From: Fidelibacterota bacterium
GTDB lineage: Bacteria; Fidelibacterota; UBA2242
Direction of reading: 5' to 3'
DNA: 5,005 nucleotides
NCBI GenBank assembly: GCA_030655795.1
Contig: JAUSPJ010000398.1
Location: 1 to 5,005, forward strand
In this document: one piece after another, positions 1 to 4,498 of the stretch
Layout of the letters: every line of letters starts with the position of its first letter
Numbering within the stretch: the first letter of the stretch is position 1
Position numbers and translations under genes: made by a program
Notes under the pieces: model-generated
Told to the model about the DNA's origin: nothing
Database searches by the model: none
The model's input: only the letters and a program-made list of their open reading frames with translations

Positions 1-567
1 CTGCTGCAGAATCGGGCTGGCGCGCAATTGATCCCGCCGGTGAATGACCGTAATTTTACTGGCAAATTTAGTCAGGAAAAGAGCCTCCTGAACTGCGGCG
101 TCACCCCCGCCCACAACCACAATGTCGGCGTCTTTGAAAAAAGGTCCGTCACAGGTGGCGCAATAGGATACGCCGCGGCCGGTTAATTCCTTCTCGCCAG
201 GTACGTTTGCCAGGCGGGGCAAACCGCCGGTCGCGATGATAACAGCCTTACTGCGGTACTCTTTTTTCTCTGTTTTGACTGTGTGATATTCCTTGCCGGG
301 AATAATCTCGATTACTTCATCATATTCCTTGATGGCTACGTTGAACCGCTCCGCTTGACGACGGAATTTCTGCATCAGTTCCGGGCCGGCAATGCCTTCC
401 GGAAATCCGGGGTAGTTTTCGATCAGATCGGTCGCATTGGGCAAACCGCCGGTCATCGATTTTTCCAGTAAGACGGTATCCAGTTTTTCCCGGGCAGTGT
501 AAATCCCCGAAGTAAACCCGGCCGGACCGCCGCCAATTATCACTACGTCATACACTTTGTCTGTCAT
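1..567 (-). CDS. trxB: Thioredoxin reductase (NADPH), N-terminal 189 residues, truncated by window edge
   Basis: This flavoenzyme passes electrons from NADPH through FAD to a redox-active disulfide and on to thioredoxin in the cytoplasm. The visible 189 residues follow the low-molecular-weight TrxB order. The FAD dinucleotide site GGGPAG is at residues 12-17, and LIENYPGFPEGI is near 48-59. The strand ending ATGGLPR is at about 112-118, and the catalytic disulfide CATC is at 136-139. The NADPH-domain glycine motif GGGDAA is at 153-158, followed by HRRDQLR at 176-182, whose arginines normally bind the NADPH phosphate. The family is usually about 310 residues, so roughly the last 120 lie beyond position 1. 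The ATG at 567 is chosen because GGAGG sits six bases upstream and the FAD motif follows at the usual distance. One oddity is that the FAD-contacting GGQ near residue 40 reads GGL. Retention of both NADPH motifs argues against the ferredoxin-dependent relatives. The gene is divergent from the GroES-family gene. Confidence 0.96.
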   Translation of the reverse strand, partial: MTDKVYDVVIIGGGPAGFTSGIYTAREKLDTVLLEKSMTGGLPNATDLIENYPGFPEGIAGPELMQKFRRQAERFNVAIKEYDEVIEIIPGKEYHTVKTEKKEYRSKAVIIATGGLPRLANVPGEKELTGRGVSYCATCDGPFFKDADIVVVGGGDAAVQEALFLTKFASKITVIHRRDQLRASPILQQ

Positions 568-573
568 GGATTG

Positions 574-578
574 CCTCC
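574..578 (-). promoter_or_regulatory. Shine-Dalgarno site of trxB
   Basis: The minus strand reads GGAGG followed by six bases (CAATCC) and then ATG. This is a full-strength ribosome binding site at ideal spacing, and it decides the trxB start. Confidence 0.85.
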
Positions 579-597
579 ATCATTTTTCAATTGCGTT

Positions 598-613
598 ACC
601 TGTCTCAACAGGT
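598..613. repeat. Perfect short inverted repeat in the trxB leader
   Basis: ACCTGT, a four-base loop (CTCA) and ACAGGT form a perfect 6-bp stem. It lies about 30 bases upstream of the trxB start, between the best promoter candidate and the ribosome binding site. No T-tract follows on either strand, so it is not a terminator. It could be a leader hairpin or a small operator, and its role is unknown. Confidence 0.4.
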
Positions 614-640
614 TGATTCAGAAATTACTATTAAGTTACG

Positions 641-648
641 CAAATATA
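641..648 (-). promoter_or_regulatory. Possible trxB promoter element (TATATTTG)
   Basis: On the minus strand TATATTTG fits the Bacteroidota -7 consensus TAnnTTTG, and it overlaps a TATACT that resembles a sigma-70 -10 box. It would give a leader of about 65-75 bases. No -33 TTG at the usual 19-21 base spacing and no good -35 box were found, so this is a weak call based on one element in an AT-rich stretch. Confidence 0.2.
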
Positions 649-731
649 GTATACGAGTTTTCAAAAAAAGTTCCTAATCTGAAAAGCTTCGATTCTTCCG
701 CAGATTTCAATCCTGTGGTGGAAATGTTGCA

Positions 732-761
732 TTGCCAGAGATGTTTCTCTCTGTGTAATGT
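732..761 (+). promoter_or_regulatory. Possible promoter for the GroES-family gene
   Basis: TTGCCA (732-737) and TAATGT (756-761) are separated by 18 bases and resemble a sigma-70 -35/-10 pair, about 70 bases upstream of the ATG at 833. A small inverted repeat, AGAGA-TGTT-TCTCT (737-750), lies between the boxes and could be an operator. No CIRCE heat-shock element is visible. The match is imperfect and could be chance. Confidence 0.22.
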
Positions 762-832
762 TTTATGAAACTATTTTAATGACGTTGATACTTCCCTGTT
801 TCTAAATTCTGAGATTATTGATAAATTTGTAT

Positions 833-1204
833 ATGATAAAAAGCGATAAAGAAATTATTCTGGTTGGCGATCGGGTTCTGATAGATCCCGACACCGATCA
901 TTCCAAAACCCCCTCCGGCCTTTATCTTCCGCCCGGCGTGAAAGAGAAGGAAAATGTACAGGGCGGCTATGTCGTGAAAGTGGGGCCCGGTTTTCCGATT
1001 CCCATGGCCGATGAATCTTCCGACGAACCCTGGGCGCCGGAACATAAGGAGCCGCAATATATACCGTTGCAGGCTGAGGAAGGCGACTACGCCATTTTTT
1101 TGCGGAAATATGCCATTGATATCGAGCTGGAAGGCCGGAAATATGTTATTGTACCCCATTCCTATCTTCTGGTGCTGATCCGGGAAGATTTTTTAGATGA
1201 ATAA
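833..1204 (+). CDS. GroES/Cpn10-family co-chaperonin with enlarged roof loop
   Basis: Family members cap the GroEL folding chamber as a heptameric ring in the cytoplasm. This 123-residue protein begins with the Cpn10 signature: VGDRVLIDPD at 11-20, then a mobile-loop segment TPSGLYLPP where LYL stands in for the hydrophobic GroEL-binding tripeptide. GGYVVKVGPG follows, matching the usual GEVVAVGxG. The C-terminal half (GDYAIF, then GRKYVIVPHSYLLVLI) matches the GroES strands that end in a DILAI-like segment. Between VKVGPG and the GDYAIF strand, where E. coli GroES has a short roof hairpin, there is a longer acidic, proline-rich insert of about 27 residues (IPMADESSDEPW onward). This explains the length against about 97 in E. 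coli. The ATG at 833 is preferred over an in-frame TTG at 818. Neither has a clear Shine-Dalgarno site. No groEL is adjacent, so this may be a paralogue rather than the main groES. Confidence 0.85.
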   Translation: MIKSDKEIILVGDRVLIDPDTDHSKTPSGLYLPPGVKEKENVQGGYVVKVGPGFPIPMADESSDEPWAPEHKEPQYIPLQAEEGDYAIFLRKYAIDIELEGRKYVIVPHSYLLVLIREDFLDE

Positions 1205-1231
1205 AAAAGCGGTTGGCTTCATACCAACCGC
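1203..1231 (-). terminator. Rho-independent terminator of the sigma/anti-sigma operon
   Basis: On the minus strand GCGGTTGG, a seven-base loop and CCAACCGC form a perfect 8-bp GC-rich stem, followed directly by six Ts (1208-1203). On the plus strand the T-tract is missing, so it points toward ending the leftward operon. The T-tract overlaps the stop codon of the convergent GroES-family gene. Confidence 0.8.
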
Positions 1232-1244
1232 GTCATTAAATCTA

Positions 1245-1260
1245 TCCCGATAAATCGGGA
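1245..1260. repeat. Palindrome TCCCGAT-AA-ATCGGGA in the convergent junction
   Basis: A perfect 7-bp inverted repeat around two bases, or a 6-bp stem with a TAAA loop, lies between the terminator and the downstream stop of the LiaF-like reading frame. It has no T-tract on either side. It may pause or protect RNA 3' ends for the GroES-family transcript, or it may be a copy of a dispersed palindrome. One window cannot tell which. Confidence 0.5.
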
Positions 1261-1263
1261 CTG

Positions 1264-1302
1264 TCAGTCAATCCACTCGATATCCACGCTTCCCAGGCCA
1301 AT
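1264..1302 (-). pseudogene. Orphaned C-terminal tail of the LiaF-like gene, after an in-frame TAA
   Basis: Reading on in the same frame past the TAA at 1303-1305 gives IGLGSVDIEWID and then TGA (1264-1266). The IGLGSV is identical to the protein's own repeat near residue 220, encoded with different codons. The tail is followed 33 bases later by the operon terminator. Together these indicate that the ancestral gene ended at 1264 and that one nonsense codon now cuts off its last beta strand. A sequencing error or stop-codon readthrough would also fit. Confidence 0.7.
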
Positions 1303-2133
1303 TTAAATTACAATATAAATGCGCTGATCGGCGTTTTTCCAGTTTTTGCTGCGGTAAACATTTTCTTTAACTTCTCTGAATCCATCAAAATTCAGAGAGG
1401 AAAGGAAAGAGCTTTCCGCTTCAATTTGGACCGCGCAGCCTTTCGGAATTTGAACAGTTACCGAACCGAGACCGATGGTAATACGCCCCTTTATATCTCG
1501 TTTCAGATCACCGTCAAACCGTAATTTAGTGGAGCCCAAACCACACTCAATTTCAAAGCGATCCATGTTAGTATTACAAAGGCCAAGCGCCTCGACGTTT
1601 CCAAGTCCGCTCTGAATAACCAGTGTGCGGATTCGTTCTTTGTTGCTTTCGGCAAACTCCACAAGCACATCGCTCAATCCACATTCGAGGTTCAGGCCGT
1701 TCACTTTAATGTTGGTAAAATCCAGAATGCCTTTGCCCAGCCCAAGTTCAATATTGTAGGCCGTCGGAATCTGATCGGTCATGGCCACGCGCCAGTGATT
1801 GTTCTTGATATCCGCTGATGAACTCTTCTTGGAATGTCCCCAGAACCGGCCGCTCTCGCTCTGTCGGGAAGCCAGTCGCAGTTTACCGCGCTTTCCCACG
1901 GTTTTATAATCAATTTCCGGTTTGTACAGGTCTTTGGAGTAGGTGATTTCGGCCTGCATGATATATTTTTTGTTATCAATGCTCCGAAGTTCCAGTTTGC
2001 CCAGTCCAAACTCAATGCCCACGCTCAGCTCTTCTTCGCCTTTATATGGCACCTCATGCCGCTCGGTGACAATATCTTCGGCAAATGCAATTGCTGTGAT
2101 CAGGCATATTCCAATTATCAAACGCCTCTTCAT
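1303..2133 (-). CDS. Exported LiaF-like toast-rack beta-solenoid protein, last strand cut by a stop codon
   Basis: This is a secreted or periplasmic protein whose C-terminal half resembles the toast-rack domain of LiaF (DUF2154) and related envelope-stress proteins. From the ATG at 2133 it has a signal peptide, MKRRLIIGICLITAIAFA, with likely cleavage before ED. The mature part carries repeated strand motifs built on GLG: EFGLGKLEL (about 41-49), ELGLGKGIL (129-137), ECGLSDVLV (150-158), QSGLGNVEA (174-182), ECGLGSTKL (197-205) and IGLGSVTVQIPKG (220-232). Residues 80-120 are a polar, lysine/serine-rich stretch. An earlier in-frame ATG at 2166 overlaps the upstream stop as ATGA. Met at 2133 is preferred because it starts the signal peptide directly and has a GGGG eight bases upstream. 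The reading frame ends with IYIVI and TAA inside what should be the final GLG strand. The protein may still fold, or the gene may be newly broken. The exact function is unknown. Confidence 0.8.
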   Translation of the reverse strand: MKRRLIIGICLITAIAFAEDIVTERHEVPYKGEEELSVGIEFGLGKLELRSIDNKKYIMQAEITYSKDLYKPEIDYKTVGKRGKLRLASRQSESGRFWGHSKKSSSADIKNNHWRVAMTDQIPTAYNIELGLGKGILDFTNIKVNGLNLECGLSDVLVEFAESNKERIRTLVIQSGLGNVEALGLCNTNMDRFEIECGLGSTKLRFDGDLKRDIKGRITIGLGSVTVQIPKGCAVQIEAESSFLSSLNFDGFREVKENVYRSKNWKNADQRIYIVI

Positions 2134-2162
2134 ATTGCTGACCCCGGTACGGTTTTGGTTTA

Positions 2163-3455
2163 TCATGGCATCTGACGGTTAATTTTAATGTCGCCGCCGC
2201 TGGTTTTCAGGGTTATTGCTTCGCCGCCGCCGTTGATGCGTCCCCGCCCCGTGATTATCAGTTTCGAGCCTCGTTTCTCTTTGCTGATGTCAAGCGGGAA
2301 GTCGGAGCGGATTTCGCTTTTATCCCACTTATTGTATACAGTAATCTGGGCCAATACATCGGCTTTGATGTTATCTGGTAATGACAGGATAATATCTCCG
2401 CCGGAGGTGGATAAATCAATGGTGTTATCTTTGATTGATTTTTCAATTACTTTCCGCATTTCAATATCACCGCCGGAGTTATGGGCATACACAGCGCCAG
2501 AAACAGCGGACAGGTAAATATCGCCGCCGGAGGTGGTGGCCCGGACCTTGTCCCGGGCATATTCAATTTTAATGTCACCGCCGGAAGTACTCAGAACACA
2601 ATATCCGTTGACTCTGTTAACTTCGATGTCACCACCCGAGGTGCTGGCTTCCAGATTGCCGTCAACTTCGTTGATGTCGATATCGCCGCCCGAGGTGTGC
2701 AACCGGACATGGGAGCTTGTTTTTCCAATGGATATGTCGCCGCCCGACGTGCTGCCTTTGAAGTATTTTCCCTTAATATGAGATATATAAATATCACCCC
2801 CAGAGCTTCTTACTTCCCCATCTCCTCTGAAGTCTTTTACTGAAATATCACCCCCTGAGGTTTTGGAATATAGTTTTCCGGATATTTGGCTCATGGTAAT
2901 ATCTCCACCGGACGTATTGGCGTTTATATCTGCATCTGCTTTTCGGATGTTAATGTCACCACCCGATGTGTTTACAGTTAATTTCCCGCTGGTTTCCAGA
3001 ATGTCAATATCGCCGCCGGATGTACGTATTTCCATGACGCCGTTAACGGTTTCCGTCACTATATCTCCGCCGCTGGCGCTGATATCCAGGTTAAAATTTG
3101 AGGGTATCTGTATGGTAAAGTCGCTCTGATATCGCTTCGAAACATCCTGCCCTTCAATGATGAGAGTATTGCCTTTCAGGATGTATTTGGCGCGATAGTC
3201 ACGATATATTTTTTCCGCATCGGTTTCGGAATAGGCATTAATACTGTATCGTTCAGTAACCTGAATGTTGTTCCGGGCTTCGCCGATGATTTTTATATCG
3301 CCGCGAATGTTTTCCATTACCAGCGAACCTTTTTCGGCGATTTTATAATCCTTGACGGATTCACCGCGATAGCGCATCCCATCGAAATCAAATTTTTCAG
3401 CCCTCAACTGGATGCTGAATAATGCCAGTATAATTAGTATGTGTTTGGTCTTCAT
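2163..3455 (-). CDS. Exported DUF4097-family beta-solenoid (putative adhesin-like) with 14 SGGDI motifs
   Basis: The 430-residue protein starts with a signal peptide (MKTKHILIILALFSIQLRA, cleavage before EKF), so it acts outside the cytoplasmic membrane. Residues 41-126 form a non-repetitive N-terminal region (NIRGDIKIIGEARNNIQVTE and onward). From 127 to 355 there is a ladder of 13 SGGDI motifs, mostly every 18 residues, as expected for one turn of a beta-solenoid. Residues 356-417 are a cap-like segment containing GRGRINGGGEAITLK, typical of DUF4097 ends, and a 14th TSGGDI closes the protein at 418. DUF4097 members are called putative adhesins, but few have known functions. LiaG of Bacillus is a related case and points to envelope stress. 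It lies 14 bases after the anti-sigma gene with an AGG seven bases before its ATG, and its TGA meets the next gene's alternative ATG. No enzyme motif is seen. Confidence 0.9.
   Translation of the reverse strand: MKTKHILIILALFSIQLRAEKFDFDGMRYRGESVKDYKIAEKGSLVMENIRGDIKIIGEARNNIQVTERYSINAYSETDAEKIYRDYRAKYILKGNTLIIEGQDVSKRYQSDFTIQIPSNFNLDISASGGDIVTETVNGVMEIRTSGGDIDILETSGKLTVNTSGGDINIRKADADINANTSGGDITMSQISGKLYSKTSGGDISVKDFRGDGEVRSSGGDIYISHIKGKYFKGSTSGGDISIGKTSSHVRLHTSGGDIDINEVDGNLEASTSGGDIEVNRVNGYCVLSTSGGDIKIEYARDKVRATTSGGDIYLSAVSGAVYAHNSGGDIEMRKVIEKSIKDNTIDLSTSGGDIILSLPDNIKADVLAQITVYNKWDKSEIRSDFPLDISKEKRGSKLIITGRGRINGGGEAITLKTSGGDIKINRQMP
2391..3077 (-). repeat. 54-base (18-residue) tandem coding repeat array, 13 SGGDI units
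   Basis: The units begin at codons 127, 145, 163, 181, 199, 217, 236, 254, 272, 290, 308, 326 and 350 of the DUF4097 gene. Eleven of the twelve complete steps are near the 18-residue period (one is 19). The last step is 24 because of an insert (IEKSIKDN). The core is [T/S/N/A]SGGDI. It is followed by an alternating polar/hydrophobic strand and often a G or D turn about seven residues later. The same five residues are encoded by many synonymous codon combinations, so the array is conserved at the protein level and is not a fresh DNA duplication. Confidence 0.92.
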
Positions 3456-3469
3456 AATTGTACCTGCTC

Positions 3470-4486
3470 TTATTTATTTTCCACAATTTTGTCTAAATAT
3501 TTCTGAGCTGTATTGCGAAGCGTAGTGTCGGAATCATTGGAGGCGATCAAGGCCAGGATTGGTACTACCGATTTATCGGCGTTTTTATAGAGCTGTTCCA
3601 AAGCTGTGGACCGGATTTCTGTGCTGCTGTCGCGCAGTGCAATGGTTTTATAGGCATCCATAATCCGGGTGTTGACTTTATAGGATGTCAGGGCGTCTAA
3701 CGCGAGGTCACGAACTTCCTGTTCGGCGTCGTTTAATATCACCGAAATCATGGTGGCTTCATTGTTGGGATTTTGAGGGGTTTTGGACAGGAGTTTAATG
3801 GCGCGTGAACGGCGGGTCTTATCTTTTTCATGTATTGCAGAATACTGCAGCATGTTCAGAATAGTCGGATCGTCCAGACCGCCCTTCACGGCGATATCTT
3901 TATCGACCCTGATGTTGACCTCCACCAGTCCGTCGCCGTCATCATCGGAGGGCCCCTGAACAAGTTCAGAAACCTCTATTCCTCCCGACTGGAGAAGATA
4001 GTTGGCCAGCGCTTTTTTGAACTGATCTTTCTCTGTGTCTGAAAGAGCGACCTGATAATTAACAAAATTGGCCAGCATGCCCGGATCGTGCCGCAACCCA
4101 CTGCTCAGCCACAATTTGCCGACAAAGATTCCGATGATGAATGTTATTCCGATCGAAATCAGCTGATATCGCGGACGGGCGAAAATACTGGTAAAAGTGT
4201 CCTGGATATCATCCAGGAGGCCGGACAATGTCCATTTAAATTTACGTTGCTTGGTCTGCCGGATCTTAGTCATGATTTTTGCATTTGCACGTTCTATCAA
4301 AACGGAGCTTGGTGCGGGATGAGACATGTTTTGAAGAGAATGTTTCATCCCGTTCAGCCGGTTCAGTTCACCGGTACATTCTGAACATTCCGACAGATGT
4401 TTTTCAAATAATTTTATGTCATCAGCATTCAATTCGTCGTAGAAATAAAGCAGTAACTTGTCTTCAAATGTTTTGTGTGTTTTCAT
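3470..4486 (-). CDS. Membrane anti-sigma factor: zinc-finger (zf-HC2) domain, one TM segment, HEAT-like C-terminus
   Basis: This protein is likely to bind and hold the co-encoded ECF sigma factor at the inner membrane until a signal releases it. The N-terminus (1-50) is a zinc-type anti-sigma domain with the His-x3-Cys-x2-Cys motif HLSECSEC (H30, C34, C37) after the helix ELNADDIKLFEKH. A linker with basic residues (75-84) leads to a single hydrophobic segment at about 107-127 (YQLISIGITFIIGIFVGKLW). The remaining 210 residues should be extracytoplasmic. An acidic DDDGDG at 181-186 resembles a calcium-binding loop. From about 208 to 334, paired helices such as EVRDLALDALTSY, EIRSTALEQLY and LRNTAQKYLDKI look like HEAT repeats. 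It lies 11 bases after the sigma gene, and its Shine-Dalgarno overlaps the sigma stop. Most members of this group have short or unrelated sensor ends, so the HEAT domain is probably the sensing part. That role is inferred. Confidence 0.88.
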   Translation of the reverse strand: MKTHKTFEDKLLLYFYDELNADDIKLFEKHLSECSECTGELNRLNGMKHSLQNMSHPAPSSVLIERANAKIMTKIRQTKQRKFKWTLSGLLDDIQDTFTSIFARPRYQLISIGITFIIGIFVGKLWLSSGLRHDPGMLANFVNYQVALSDTEKDQFKKALANYLLQSGGIEVSELVQGPSDDDGDGLVEVNIRVDKDIAVKGGLDDPTILNMLQYSAIHEKDKTRRSRAIKLLSKTPQNPNNEATMISVILNDAEQEVRDLALDALTSYKVNTRIMDAYKTIALRDSSTEIRSTALEQLYKNADKSVVPILALIASNDSDTTLRNTAQKYLDKIVENK

Positions 4487-4493
4487 TACACAT

Positions 4494-4498
4494 TCCTT
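4494..4498 (-). promoter_or_regulatory. Shine-Dalgarno site of the anti-sigma gene, overlapping the sigma stop codon
   Basis: The minus strand reads TAAAGGAATG. AAGGA begins on the last base of the sigma stop codon and lies seven bases before the anti-sigma ATG at 4486. This spacing suggests coupled translation, which would keep sigma and anti-sigma in balance. Confidence 0.7.

Noticed and set aside
571..768. A 65-codon plus-strand open frame with two CxxC-like pairs in the trxB/GroES intergenic region
   Set aside because: Its start overlaps the trxB Shine-Dalgarno site, it has no ribosome binding site, and its composition looks like non-coding AT-rich DNA. The cysteines show no known zinc-finger pattern.
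818..832. TTG start extending the GroES-family protein by five residues
   Set aside because: The ATG at 833 gives the normal N-terminal length before VGDRVLI. The TTG lacks a convincing Shine-Dalgarno site.
815..1159. A 114-codon minus-strand open frame opposite the GroES-family gene
   Set aside because: The plus-strand frame has a clear Cpn10 match. The antisense protein has no recognisable domain.
1303..1305. TAA recoded as a sense codon genome-wide
   Set aside because: Other genes in the window (GroES-family, sigma and anti-sigma) end with TAA at positions that fit their families and neighbours, so TAA works as a stop here.
2391..3077. The spaced repeats as a possible CRISPR array
   Set aside because: The repeats are in frame, in multiples of three, with variable codons and conserved protein. 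The spacing between motif cores is coding and not unique spacer DNA.
2188..3129. Several plus-strand open frames with repeated SPPEV or similar motifs
   Set aside because: They are antisense shadows of the SGGDI repeat array. The regular 54-base period forces repeated peptides and few stops on the opposite strand. They have no ribosome sites, and the minus-strand protein has the signal peptide and family match.
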